64,000 nucleotides of DNA, from positions 1 to 64,000 of the forward strand of contig JAFUTN010000028.1 in the NCBI GenBank assembly GCA_017484225.1. Direction: 5' to 3'. Below are positions 27,892 through 37,110 of the stretch, in pieces; the stretch's first letter is position 1; every line of letters begins with the position of its first letter. This stretch comes from Alphaproteobacteria bacterium. GTDB lineage: Bacteria > Pseudomonadota > Alphaproteobacteria > RF32 > CAG-239. The notes under the pieces are model-generated. The model had not been told where the DNA came from. It searched no databases and saw only the letters and a list, made by a program, of their open reading frames with translations. The position numbers and the translations under genes were made by a program.

Positions 27892-28662
27892 TTACTCAAA
27901 AATCCACTCAATGAGGTTTTCATTATCATCAGATGTTGCCGCATCTGCTTCTTGCAAAGAATAACGTGTGCGCAAACAATATCCGAAGTAAGAAGAATAA
28001 TTGTCATTGCATTTGTCAACGCATCCTTCACCGGTTTGAAAGACTTTATTACCGCAATTTAAGCAAACATAACTGTTACATCCTGCAATTTTTGTGCCGG
28101 CAAATGCTTTTTCATTTATATTTGATGATTCATTTAATTCGGCATATTCAAGCAAGTGCGAATTGCGGAAAGCATTGTCGGCCAATGTTTGTATGGATGG
28201 TAAGTAAATATTTTTCAATTTGGATTGCAAAAATCCGTCAGTTTCAATGGTTTCTACTTCAGGCATATCTATGTTTGATAAAGAGTAGGCATAAGCAAAT
28301 GCGTCCATACCGATATCCTTTACATTTTTCATACCTGTCACGGTTTGTAAGTTGGTTGCATTTTGGAAGGCATCTTTGCCGATATTTACAATATTATCGT
28401 CAACAACCAAATGCTTTATTTGTGATAAATTGTTTTCCCAAGGACGGTTTCCGTCACCACAAGGGATACCGTTACAATCATAATCAGCCATTGCCACATT
28501 TCCGCTGTTTGCCTTTGCATAAACGGTCATAGTGCCGCTTTCATCTAAACGCCACAGGCATGTTCCTTCACTGTTACACACTCCTGTTGTTTCCGCTAAA
28601 CCGGAATTAATACCTAAAATAAATAAAATCGGCATTTGTAAAAAAATTTTTTTGCATATCAT
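27892..28662 (-). CDS. Secreted leucine-rich-repeat (BspA-like) protein A
   Basis: About 256 residues from the ATG at 28662 (signal peptide MICKKIFLQMPILFILGINSGLA). The mature protein opens with CNSEGTCLWRL and continues with BspA-type LRR_5 repeats (IGKDAFQNATNLQTV, IGMDAFAYAYSLSNIDM, LADNAFRNSHLLEYAEL). A Cys-rich module follows, then the C-terminal signature QEAD..TS.DNEN.IEWIFE, shared with the protein at 50240-51118. BspA-type LRR proteins are often surface-exposed and bind host proteins; that role here is inference. It is preceded by a structured leader RNA and a terminator. Confidence 0.75.
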   Translation of the reverse strand: MICKKIFLQMPILFILGINSGLAETTGVCNSEGTCLWRLDESGTMTVYAKANSGNVAMADYDCNGIPCGDGNRPWENNLSQIKHLVVDDNIVNIGKDAFQNATNLQTVTGMKNVKDIGMDAFAYAYSLSNIDMPEVETIETDGFLQSKLKNIYLPSIQTLADNAFRNSHLLEYAELNESSNINEKAFAGTKIAGCNSYVCLNCGNKVFQTGEGCVDKCNDNYSSYFGYCLRTRYSLQEADAATSDDNENLIEWIFE

Positions 28663-28696
28663 CTTCAGCACCCTTTCATAAACTTCAAAAAACAAT

Positions 28697-28902
28697 AAAA
28701 AATCCCGCTTAAAAAAACGGGCGGATGTTGAGAAACCATACAAATAACAAGATGGCTCGGCGATTTCGTGCCTATAGCCTTATAACACCGACATCCGTCC
28801 AGATTACGAACGAATTATCGGTAAAACCGTGATTGCCGCAATTTCGCGGCAGTTATTTGTTAAGGGTTCTCACGCCCCGGAGTGTGTTTTTTCGCATACT
28901 CC
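28697..28902 (-). ncRNA. Structured leader or small RNA upstream of LRR protein A
   Basis: A region of about 205 bases starts just after a promoter and ends at a terminator-like hairpin 35 bases before the LRR start codon. A 5' hairpin (arms around CGGAGT and ACTCCG, 28878-28904) comes first. A closing stem pairs 28864-28878 with 28719-28737 (GGGCG/CGCCC and GAGAACC/GGTTTCTC). The terminator arms are CCCG and CGGG (28704-28707, 28718-28721) with a T-run after. Three of the closing-stem bases overlap a terminator arm. Similar architecture lies before LRR protein B. No known riboswitch recognised. Confidence 0.5.
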
Positions 28903-28908
28903 GAATTT

Positions 28909-28936
28909 ATGATAGCAAAATTAATCAGCTTTGCAA
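28909..28936 (-). promoter_or_regulatory. Promoter of LRR leader RNA A
   Basis: On the minus strand TTGCAA (28936-28931), a 16-base spacer and TATCAT (28914-28909). Identical boxes and spacing occur at 51382-51409. Confidence 0.6.
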
Positions 28937-28963
28937 ATAAAAAAATAAATGAAAAGCATATTT

Positions 28964-30919
28964 TCAACCGGATGTTTTAGAGCCGTGCTTATGATATTCT
29001 TTCAAGACATTTTCGGTAATTGCTTGCATTAATTCTTTGCCGTTAGCCTGCATTTTGGCAAATGCTTTTTCTTCCGACTTACTTTTGGTCAGCCACTCCA
29101 TATCGGAAATTATGTCCGTTTTTGAATCTTTTGCACGCTCAAATCCGTTTTGTAAAAAGTTGCGTGCCAGTTTGATTGCTAAAATTCCGGCCTTAGATGT
29201 GGCGGCAACAGGCCGCAAACTGCAAAAATTATGTTCATCTTCATCAGAACCGTTATATTTTTTATTATCAGCACCAAACATTCTGTTAACCAGAATAAAA
29301 CGCCCCTGTTTTTCCGGAAAATAGCTGAGTGGAATTATTTTTCCTTTTCCGACCATTTTGCGGATTTGCTGTTCAAAAAAGTTTCCGTGAGTAACATTGT
29401 TGTCTTGAGCGGAAACAATCGCCAGCAAATTAGACTTGGAAACACCCAGCGGACAGTGTGGGCTGATTGCCAACACTTGCATTTGTTTTTGAATAAACAA
29501 GCGTTCATCTTCTTTATATCCGAGTTGTTCCATTTTTTGCAAACTCAGCTCTTCAAGTTTTAAAGTCACATACGCTCCAAAACAGTGCGCCCAAATCTTA
29601 AATTTTGCCATTCTGGAGGCAGCATCATTTGTTTCGCGGCGATTTTTGCCGTTGTTTTGAGAAATGCGCGGCAAAATAAATGTCTCAAATAACTTCCTGA
29701 TAAACTGTGGGTTCTTTGTTTCTTCACTTATTTGAGAAAAGTATTCGGCATTATATTTTACGTGGCCATAGTCACTCATTTGTCTTCCCAAGGCTTTTTT
29801 TTCATCAAATAAGTCTCCGAAGTCGTAAGCAACACCATAAACGGAAACTTCTTTTTCCATCCGCAAGTCTTTTAAAAATTCAAAAGCACGTTTGGCATAT
29901 CCGTTGGCCGCTTCATCTTTCAAGGCCGTATCACCGCCAATGGTTAAAAAACATATTTCGTCATCTTTAACGGAATCAATGTATTTATAATCATAAGGAT
30001 TCTTTTCTGCCGGATCGGTTCTTTTCCCTATTTGCGCGCGGCTGCCGAGTGATTGTTGGTCATTCAGCAATTTTGCCGCACTGCGGCGTGATACGGAGTT
30101 ATTTTCTGCGTATGTTAAGGCTTCTTTGGCAAAGGTTTCTGCCAGAGAGCGAAATTTAGGCAGTTCCTCAATAATGGATTCCATTGCCTTGTAATATTTG
30201 TTCAGCAGGCTGCTGTCACGCGGTTTACGCTGCACGCGAGCATGCATACAGCTTAAGACTTCTTCGGTTTTTACCTCATCAATCACGGCAAATTCAGCCA
30301 TGGTCTCCATATATTGTTCACACCAATCATTTTTATTTATGATTTTCAGGATATCATCTCCAAGTTCGGTATGTGATTTAAAAACCGTCGGCAATTTTCT
30401 GACAAAAGATTCCGTAAGCGTTGTATCACGCAGCGGAATAGAGAAAAGTTTGTTGAGTAGTTTCACGCATTTTTCGTCATCTTTAATTTTTGCAATTGCG
30501 GAAACGATTTGCAAATTAGTCCAAAAGTTTAAGTTATCTTTATTTTCGTTTAAGTATGCAATTCTGGATTCAACAACATTTTCCAGCAATTCCGGATATT
30601 TTTTAACAATATTGTCTTGCGCAAACAGTGTAAATGAAAGCGGAAATTTTGTTACATCGGCAGTAACATCAAAGACGTCACGATTATTTGTGTGTTCCTG
30701 CAAAGTTTCCCAAATGTCATAATATTCTTTTACCAAATCATGACAGTAGTCATTTTTCAGTATATGCACGAATTCTGTCTCAACATAAGCCGAAAATTCC
30801 GGATACACGCGCAGAGATTCATTCATTTTTACCAAATAGCCCTCTTGGCCTTCAAAATCAGCTGATTTGAAGTTTTCTAAAAAATCTCCGATAAAATGTA
30901 ATGCTTCAGACTTGTTCAT
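28964..30919 (-). CDS. Large soluble protein of unknown function
   Basis: 651 residues with no signal peptide or membrane segment; GAGGTATAT precedes the ATG. The N-terminal 270 residues are helical, repeat-like. The centre has EICFLTIGGDTAL and VYGVAYDFGDL, followed by FKIWAHCFGAYVTLKLEE, which resembles the nucleophile elbow of alpha/beta hydrolases with Cys in place of Ser (compare dienelactone hydrolases). A later ISPHCPLG could belong to the same fold. This is suggestive only; no family could be assigned. It is separated from its neighbours by a terminator and the LRR leader. Confidence 0.55.
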   Translation of the reverse strand: MNKSEALHFIGDFLENFKSADFEGQEGYLVKMNESLRVYPEFSAYVETEFVHILKNDYCHDLVKEYYDIWETLQEHTNNRDVFDVTADVTKFPLSFTLFAQDNIVKKYPELLENVVESRIAYLNENKDNLNFWTNLQIVSAIAKIKDDEKCVKLLNKLFSIPLRDTTLTESFVRKLPTVFKSHTELGDDILKIINKNDWCEQYMETMAEFAVIDEVKTEEVLSCMHARVQRKPRDSSLLNKYYKAMESIIEELPKFRSLAETFAKEALTYAENNSVSRRSAAKLLNDQQSLGSRAQIGKRTDPAEKNPYDYKYIDSVKDDEICFLTIGGDTALKDEAANGYAKRAFEFLKDLRMEKEVSVYGVAYDFGDLFDEKKALGRQMSDYGHVKYNAEYFSQISEETKNPQFIRKLFETFILPRISQNNGKNRRETNDAASRMAKFKIWAHCFGAYVTLKLEELSLQKMEQLGYKEDERLFIQKQMQVLAISPHCPLGVSKSNLLAIVSAQDNNVTHGNFFEQQIRKMVGKGKIIPLSYFPEKQGRFILVNRMFGADNKKYNGSDEDEHNFCSLRPVAATSKAGILAIKLARNFLQNGFERAKDSKTDIISDMEWLTKSKSEEKAFAKMQANGKELMQAITENVLKEYHKHGSKTSG

Positions 30920-30968
30920 ATATACCTCTTTTAGACAAAAGTATAAGCCTTTTTGTAGAGAAAAGCAA

Positions 30969-30998
30969 TAAAAAACTCCGCATCAGGCGGAGTTTTTC
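30969..30998 (-). terminator. Terminator of the 31013 lipoprotein gene
   Basis: On the minus strand AAAACTCCGC and GCGGAGTTTT (30996-30987 and 30981-30972) around a 5-base loop, followed by a T-run. Confidence 0.8.
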
Positions 30999-31012
30999 CA
31001 AAAAGTTGAAAA

Positions 31013-32323
31013 TCAATTTGCCTGATTTCCGGGGATTACCTTATTTTCTGCCTCCGGATTATATTCACCCACCTTATTTTTTTCAGCCGGTGCGGCGACG
31101 GTTTCAGATTTTTTCAGAGGCAACGGCAAAACTTTTACGCCCTCATAGTTCAGGGCTTCTTCCTGCTCCTTTTTCCATCTGGCATAGTCCTCTGCCTCTT
31201 TCTGACGCTTTATCTGCATTTCGGCCTTTGCCTGATCGTAATCTCTTGACGGGTGGTTGTAGCGGATAATCGTATCCACATTTGGTGCCGGAGTTTTGTT
31301 AACCTTCGGTTCCGGTTTTTGCTCTGCTTGCGCAACCGCCGGTGCCACCGGTGCTGCTACGGTTTCTGTCGGCAGTGTTGCTGCAGAAACCGGTTGTTGC
31401 GGTGTAACATATCCTGCCGGTTGGATTTCCGGAGCGTAAGGTGCCGGTTGAGTTACCGGAGCATATCCGTAAGGAGCATATTCAACAGGTTGTGTTTGCG
31501 GCATAACAGGTTGAACGGTCGGTATCTGTTCCGGTGCAGGTTGCGTTTCCGGTTCTTTAGGCAAATCTTTCATTTTTACCGGCTGAAAATCTTTCGGATC
31601 CAGCGAAATGTCTTCCGGCAAACGCAAAATCATATATCCGGAACCTCCGCCGTATGCCGGTCCTGACATACCTATAGAGTAGTATCCGCCGATATATCCG
31701 TAATCCAAATCAATGTAATCAATGGCAAACAGCGTTTTGATTGAGCTTGTTCCTATGGTTGTTAACTTACAGGTGTATCCGTTGTCCTCCATTATAACAT
31801 TGCTGGCATTCTTAACATACAGCAATGTTTTGCTCGGGCGGCAAATCGGCGTTTGTCCGTTATAAGTCACATTCCAGTTAAGCATCAAATCAAGAGCCGA
31901 AGTATTTTCCGTGCTGATGTTTATGTCCGTAATTTTTACGTCATCCACATACATATATGCCGGAGTAATGCCAACCTTAATCGGAACTGATAAATATTCT
32001 TCAGTGCAAGCATGAGTATTGTCATCAGCCTCACAAACTAAAGCTTTTTTGCGTGCATTGCTGTCAAGCATATGCAAAAGAGTGTTGTAAACATATTCTT
32101 TTGAGGTGGACAATTTTGCCGGTGCGCATTGTTTAGAACGGCACACTACAACGGAATTCGGCACTTTTAAACGAGGTTGTTCCACATTTTGAGCCTGATA
32201 CTCCGGTAATTGTTGTTGCGGAGCTTGTTGATAAGCATTGTTGTATGCGGCGTTGTTTTCCGATGTCGGAACGCATCCTAATAAACCGAAAAACGTAAGT
32301 ATTCCTAACTTTTTTAACATCAT
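31013..32323 (-). CDS. Proline-rich lipoprotein, function unknown
   Basis: 436 residues. The signal peptide and lipobox LLGC place the lipidated Cys at about residue 17. A Gln/Asn-rich spacer precedes a folded domain of about 190 residues with two Cys pairs (VVCRSKQC, CEADDNTHAC). A Pro/Gln/Ala-rich segment follows (about 265-350), then a charged helical end (KAEMQIKRQKEAEDYARWKKEQEE). Such an extended tail suggests spanning the periplasm or cell wall contact; function is otherwise unknown. AAAGG lies upstream of ATG-ATG. Confidence 0.65.
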   Translation of the reverse strand: MMLKKLGILTFFGLLGCVPTSENNAAYNNAYQQAPQQQLPEYQAQNVEQPRLKVPNSVVVCRSKQCAPAKLSTSKEYVYNTLLHMLDSNARKKALVCEADDNTHACTEEYLSVPIKVGITPAYMYVDDVKITDINISTENTSALDLMLNWNVTYNGQTPICRPSKTLLYVKNASNVIMEDNGYTCKLTTIGTSSIKTLFAIDYIDLDYGYIGGYYSIGMSGPAYGGGSGYMILRLPEDISLDPKDFQPVKMKDLPKEPETQPAPEQIPTVQPVMPQTQPVEYAPYGYAPVTQPAPYAPEIQPAGYVTPQQPVSAATLPTETVAAPVAPAVAQAEQKPEPKVNKTPAPNVDTIIRYNHPSRDYDQAKAEMQIKRQKEAEDYARWKKEQEEALNYEGVKVLPLPLKKSETVAAPAEKNKVGEYNPEAENKVIPGNQAN

Positions 32324-32446
32324 GATACCTTTAAATCAGTTGCACTATTTTGCTTTGAATTTAGCAGGATTGTATGAAAGAAAAGTAAACAAAATTGGTA
32401 TTGCATAATTTTTTTTGCTGATTTATCATAAAATCCGCGAGGTTAC

Positions 32447-32908
32447 ATGAAGAAGTTTATAATTGTTTTTTTCTGTTTTAGTTTGCTGCCTTATAAATCG
32501 GTATTTGCCGAATATACGGCTATTGACGGTGATTCCATTGAATATTTCGGAGAACGTATACGTTTGCAGGGAATTGATGCGCCGGAGTTATATCAAAAAT
32601 GTTGGAACTCGTCCGGTGAAGAATATTTTTGTGGCTTGGAAGCTTTGCATTTTTTACAAGATAAAATTAAAAACAAAAAAATCAGTTGTGAATGTGAGCA
32701 AAAAAACGATAAATACGGACGCAAACTGTGTGAATGTTTTGCTGCCTCAGAAAGTTTAAATGCCGAAATGGTTGAAAACGGATATGCCGTATCCTACAAA
32801 ACGGAAAAATATTTATCTGCGGAAAAATCAGCATCCTCGGCTAAAAAAGGTATATGGCAGGGAAAATTTATGCGTCCCGCCATATACCGCGCACTAAACA
32901 GACATTGA
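32447..32908 (+). CDS. Secreted thermonuclease (SNase) family protein
   Basis: 153 residues with a signal peptide (about 1-21). The staphylococcal-nuclease fold is evident from AIDGDSI (metal-binding Asp), RIRLQGIDAPE (catalytic Arg and Glu) and KYGRKLCEC (second Arg). Six Cys residues fit an exported, disulfide-bonded protein. It would degrade DNA or RNA in the periplasm or outside. Short but complete; convergent with the coupling-protein operon. Confidence 0.87.
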   Translation: MKKFIIVFFCFSLLPYKSVFAEYTAIDGDSIEYFGERIRLQGIDAPELYQKCWNSSGEEYFCGLEALHFLQDKIKNKKISCECEQKNDKYGRKLCECFAASESLNAEMVENGYAVSYKTEKYLSAEKSASSAKKGIWQGKFMRPAIYRALNRH

Positions 32909-32936
32909 AATCTTTGCAAACTCCGGCAGTTTCTTG

Positions 32937-35150
32937 CTATGCCACCGGTTCATCCGCTTCAAAGTTGTCTTCATTTTCGGCTTCCGGATCATACTCAATA
33001 CCGAGTTTAGCCAGCATATCATCATTAATATCTTCGCGCTGAGCAACAATCCAATCCGGAACATAAGGAGAAGGAGGAATTTTTGCTAATTTTTTCATAT
33101 TTTTATCCAAATACCAACGCGGGGAATCTGCCATAATCGGACGGTCAATGTAACTTTGCATTAAAACAACCTGTTTAAGCATCGGCAAGCTCAGAAGCTG
33201 AGTTGAACTGATAACCGGCACACCTTGTAACTGGTAGTTAACGTTTTTCGCCAGCGGGTTAAAGTCTTTACCCAAACTTCCTTCCGTTCGGGAGAACGAA
33301 GAAACCTGAACTGTTTTGTTGCCCACCATCTTAGAAAAACGTTGGGCGGTAACCTCGTTGTTTTGCGAAAGAATAACTTTGCAGGCAGTTGTAGATATAA
33401 CTGTTTCCAAATCATCTTTACCGTATTTTCCGGAGATTTGTCCCAAGTCTTGTCCGATAAGTAAATACGAAACCTTTTGTCCGCGTCCCACTGCCGGACC
33501 GTCAATAATCGCTTTCATTTTCGGCATTTGCGGGAACTCGTCCAAGATAAACAGGGCAGGGAACGGCCCCATTTTTCCGTCAGTGCGGTTAACGTGATTA
33601 GGCGGATTGGAAATTAAATATGAACTCATCAATTCAATAAAGGTGCTGCTGATTACACCCAATGCTCTGGCATCAACCTGGTTAACCGAAAGATAAACGG
33701 AAATTGGCTTCCATTCACCGGTTACCGGATCTTTCATACCGCGCAAGTCCTTAAATTGAATATCCGAAAAACTTGTTCTGGCCTTAACCGCTTGGTTCTT
33801 AAACACGTTAATTCCGGAAAATGCCGTGGAAAGGATTGAGCCGCGCTCCTTATCCGGAGTATTACTCAGCGAACTGAGTTCGGTAATACAACGTTGTGAA
33901 TATCCATACATACGAGCTTCTTTTACCGCTTCTTCAAGCATATCGTGCGTAGGATCTGCCATTGCCGCCATTTGGTCGCCTTCGTCCATACGGCGCTGAA
34001 TCTCTTGGGCGGCATTAATTTGTGCTTCGGTAATCCACTCCATAATCATGGCAATACATGCCTCTCGGCCAATCCATCTGGTTGGCAGCAAATTCCATGT
34101 TCCGATTGGCAAATAATTATCCATGGTCAGTGTTCCGTTTTTCAGGTTTTGAATGGCACGCGGTGCTGCCGGATCCCGCATTTCGGAATAATAACCCTCT
34201 AAAACTTCTTTATCTTTTTCATCCAGCTTACCTTCATAAATACGACCGATAAAGTAGTCGTTTGCGCGGGCGCGATCGCATTTTGATGCCACAAAGTGAA
34301 TAAATCCGGTTAATGCGGCACGACCTGTTTTGGACCAGTGCGGATCAGCTCCGCCTTTCGGATCCTCCACCAAAATATTACACATGGAATCCACATACAT
34401 ATCACGATCAGGGCCGACTTCCGGCATTGCATTAGGCGAAAGCGGATTCCAACTCGGATAATAAATACCCTCGCTCGGATTATCTTCGGCACCCCAGTTA
34501 ATAACAAACACCGGACCAACCTTGGCGCGAGCGCCGGTTGTGGAATAACACAATTCCGGTTTCGGGTCATTTACAACAATGCTCAGTTTTTCAGAGTGGA
34601 AAATGGTTGGAATAACTACTCCGGCCGTTTTACCGGTACCCGGAGGAGCGCAACAAAGAGTGGCAAGCGTTTCTTTTAACATCAGAAATTTACCGTCAAA
34701 TTTTCCGACAACCTGACAGAAACCGTCAAATCCCAGTAAAGCCATTTTTTTAATATCCCGCAATTCGGCAATACGCGCCGAACCGTGAATGTTTGTTTGA
34801 AATTTATACGGACTGAAAAGAGCGCTGATGATTAATCCTACCGGAATTGTGATGAACGGAAGTCCCGGAACCCATAACGCCCACGAAAAATTACCTTTGT
34901 AATTAAACAACAGATGAAACCATTTTCCGTATATGTCAAACAAGTGCGACGGATTGGTTGAAATTGTGGAAATAACTTTTTTTACGTATTCTGATGATGA
35001 TTTTGATATTCCGTGTTCAATAAGATAGGCCAGAGGAAACGCAAAAATAAACAGTAAAATGGTTAAAACCAAACAAATACAGAAGGTGATAAGCATCCAC
35101 CTCACTGCCTGGTCATATTCTTTCCATTCTTCACCGCGCTCACGTGCCAT
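32937..35150 (-). CDS. Type IV secretion coupling protein (VirD4/TraG family ATPase)
   Basis: A 737-residue hexameric inner-membrane ATPase that recruits substrates to a type IV secretion system. Two N-terminal membrane segments (about 18-44 and 90-112) are followed by GSARIAELRDIKKM, typical of VirD4/TraG. Walker A is APPGTGKT (168-175) and Walker B ALFILDEF (532-539). The region about 285-430 forms the all-alpha insertion, and QDLGQISGKYGKDDLETVI is conserved. The acidic C-terminal tail could bind adaptors. Last gene of a five-gene operon; no channel (VirB) or relaxase genes are in the window. Confidence 0.85.
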   Translation of the reverse strand: MARERGEEWKEYDQAVRWMLITFCICLVLTILLFIFAFPLAYLIEHGISKSSSEYVKKVISTISTNPSHLFDIYGKWFHLLFNYKGNFSWALWVPGLPFITIPVGLIISALFSPYKFQTNIHGSARIAELRDIKKMALLGFDGFCQVVGKFDGKFLMLKETLATLCCAPPGTGKTAGVVIPTIFHSEKLSIVVNDPKPELCYSTTGARAKVGPVFVINWGAEDNPSEGIYYPSWNPLSPNAMPEVGPDRDMYVDSMCNILVEDPKGGADPHWSKTGRAALTGFIHFVASKCDRARANDYFIGRIYEGKLDEKDKEVLEGYYSEMRDPAAPRAIQNLKNGTLTMDNYLPIGTWNLLPTRWIGREACIAMIMEWITEAQINAAQEIQRRMDEGDQMAAMADPTHDMLEEAVKEARMYGYSQRCITELSSLSNTPDKERGSILSTAFSGINVFKNQAVKARTSFSDIQFKDLRGMKDPVTGEWKPISVYLSVNQVDARALGVISSTFIELMSSYLISNPPNHVNRTDGKMGPFPALFILDEFPQMPKMKAIIDGPAVGRGQKVSYLLIGQDLGQISGKYGKDDLETVISTTACKVILSQNNEVTAQRFSKMVGNKTVQVSSFSRTEGSLGKDFNPLAKNVNYQLQGVPVISSTQLLSLPMLKQVVLMQSYIDRPIMADSPRWYLDKNMKKLAKIPPSPYVPDWIVAQREDINDDMLAKLGIEYDPEAENEDNFEADEPVA

Positions 35151-35162
35151 TATTATTCTCCG

Positions 35163-36557
35163 TTATTTTGAACTTTTTAACAATTTTCGTAAATTATTTA
35201 ACTCGTCTTGAGAAAGACTTCCTTCCGCTTCCGGTATGGTTTTTGACAGCAGACGGATTTCCTTAGGCGCACCGCGATTAATGCGGGTAACTTCAATATT
35301 TAAATCATTCCAAATCTCAAACATATCATCGGCATTTATGATATTTGCCATCATGATAACGACATAAGGAACAACTTCCAAATTAAAACCGGCATCTTCC
35401 AGTTTTGCTTCTATTTTCTTTCGGGCTATATCAATTTTTCTGACAGGAGAAACTCTGTGACTGTCTTCGGAAAACCACAGCGGATCTTCACCGTTAAATA
35501 ATTCTTCGTCAGCAAGCCAATCTCCGCTTTCTTTGTCAACTAAACACAGACAAATTTGAGAATCAGAAACACCGGCATACTCAATAACTGTGTCGCCGAC
35601 CGTAATGTTGCTGATAATATCATATCCTTTTTGGTGCAAAACGTCATAAACAGGTCCGTTATTGAGATTTTGAGCAGATTCAGCTGATTTTTTATTTTGT
35701 TCGTCACGAGATTTTTTCTCCGGACGCTCATTTTGCTTTTCATCACGCTTTTTCTTCTTTGGCATTTTGTCAAAATCATCATCTTCAAATTCAAAGTTTT
35801 CTGTTTTTCTTTTGGCTTGAGGCTGTTTTTTCGGACGCGGTTCCGGAGCAAGATCTTCATCAAAAACTTTTTTGGGAGCAGATTTTTTTGACGCCAAAAT
35901 ATCGGTTTTTTCAAAAGAATCAATATCTAAATCAAAATCGTCGTCGTCATCATCAAATTTAAACAAAGCATGGTCAATGGTTGCCGGAATATCTGTTTTT
36001 TGAACCTTATTGGCCACTCTTGCCGTTGCTGATGACAGAGAAGAAGACATGGTTTGTGCCGGTGTATAAGCCAAAGCCGGAGCAGCTGCCGGAGATGACG
36101 AAAGTGCCGGTTGCACCGTTCCGTAATCGGAAATAGGAACACGACTGTGACCGACTCCGAGCGGACGGATTTGTTTATAAGATTTGCGTTTAACCACACC
36201 GTATTTGTTGTTTGTGGTAATCACGTTTATCGGAGCTTTGATGAAACGGCGATACAATTTAACCGGTAGCATTAATATGTCGGCAATAATATCTTCCCAT
36301 GAAACAAGGCATAAAGTCCACCAACCGGTAATCAACATCGGGAAAAACGTTATTAAAATCAGAATAAAAGCCCATTCCTTGGGTGCGGAAATTTCCCAGC
36401 CGGCTTTCCACAAGTCAAAAAATTGCTGCCAATGGTCAGGCCAAAATATATCAAAATGCCAGTTGCAAAGCATGATAACGCGAATGCCCTCAATGAAGAC
36501 TATGCTCCACAGGCAGCCTACTATTATTATTCTTGCAAAGACCAATAACGGTTTCAC
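35163..36557 (-). CDS. Membrane protein of the coupling-protein operon, with charged linker and C-terminal soluble domain
   Basis: 464 residues starting at a GTG with GGAGA upstream. Two membrane segments (about 7-27 and 62-85) are followed by an Ala/Ser-rich part. A highly charged, probably disordered linker (about 190-295) alternates Asp/Glu and Lys runs. A folded C-terminal domain (about 300-445; VYDVLHQKGYDIISNITVGDTVIEYAG, VVPYVVIM) is not a family I can name with certainty. It lies 12 bases upstream of the coupling ATPase, and the topology suits an assembly partner. Confidence 0.6.
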   Translation of the reverse strand: MKPLLVFARIIIVGCLWSIVFIEGIRVIMLCNWHFDIFWPDHWQQFFDLWKAGWEISAPKEWAFILILITFFPMLITGWWTLCLVSWEDIIADILMLPVKLYRRFIKAPINVITTNNKYGVVKRKSYKQIRPLGVGHSRVPISDYGTVQPALSSSPAAAPALAYTPAQTMSSSLSSATARVANKVQKTDIPATIDHALFKFDDDDDDFDLDIDSFEKTDILASKKSAPKKVFDEDLAPEPRPKKQPQAKRKTENFEFEDDDFDKMPKKKKRDEKQNERPEKKSRDEQNKKSAESAQNLNNGPVYDVLHQKGYDIISNITVGDTVIEYAGVSDSQICLCLVDKESGDWLADEELFNGEDPLWFSEDSHRVSPVRKIDIARKKIEAKLEDAGFNLEVVPYVVIMMANIINADDMFEIWNDLNIEVTRINRGAPKEIRLLSKTIPEAEGSLSQDELNNLRKLLKSSK

Positions 36558-36609
36558 CGATTTTTCTCCATACTATCTTGCCTTACTCTAACAGCAATTC
36601 GTTAACAAA

Positions 36610-37107
36610 TTAACTACTTTTTTCTTTTTTTTCAGAATTAATTTTGTTAATTATTTTTTTTCGGAAATCTTCCATACTTTTCCCGTTTTTTCTGTTTTTA
36701 TTTTCTTCTTCTATTCGTTCTTCCACCAACTGTTCTATGGTTTTTTTCTCCTCAACCTTCAGATTTTTAATGTTTACGCTGACTTCTTTGTAATTTTTAA
36801 GAGCGCGGTTTTGTAACCATTGAACCGGAAGCAGAATTAAATTTAAAAATTTGCAGCGGTTCAGCCAACGCATATAAAACAAAGAAATCGGTATAAACAA
36901 ACACAATATCAAGAGCATAACAACGTCATTAAAGCGCAACACTCCGCCGTTATCCCAATATTCGGAAAATTTTTGATAAGTAATCGGTGATGCAATATTT
37001 ATGCCGTAGATTTTTTCAAAAAACAGCCAATACAACACTCCCAGCACCGATACTCCGATAAGCCAGAAAAGCAATACACATATATAGTGAAAAAAACTTT
37101 TCAGCAT
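36610..37107 (-). CDS. Small membrane protein of the coupling-protein operon
   Basis: 165 residues with two membrane segments (about 6-28 and 58-80), arranged like the N-terminus of the next gene. A cytoplasmic, Lys/Glu-rich coiled tail follows. The ATG lies 3 bases after the stop of the preceding gene, which argues for coupled translation. No family recognised. The paired membrane topology in three consecutive genes suggests a membrane complex around the coupling ATPase (inference). Confidence 0.6.
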   Translation of the reverse strand: MLKSFFHYICVLLFWLIGVSVLGVLYWLFFEKIYGINIASPITYQKFSEYWDNGGVLRFNDVVMLLILCLFIPISLFYMRWLNRCKFLNLILLPVQWLQNRALKNYKEVSVNIKNLKVEEKKTIEQLVEERIEEENKNRKNGKSMEDFRKKIINKINSEKKEKSS

Positions 37108-37110
37108 GGG

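Noticed and set aside
28697..28902. Cobalamin, c-di-GMP or other known riboswitch; tmRNA or RNase P in leader A or B
   Set aside because: None of the conserved cores I know for these classes could be found in either leader.
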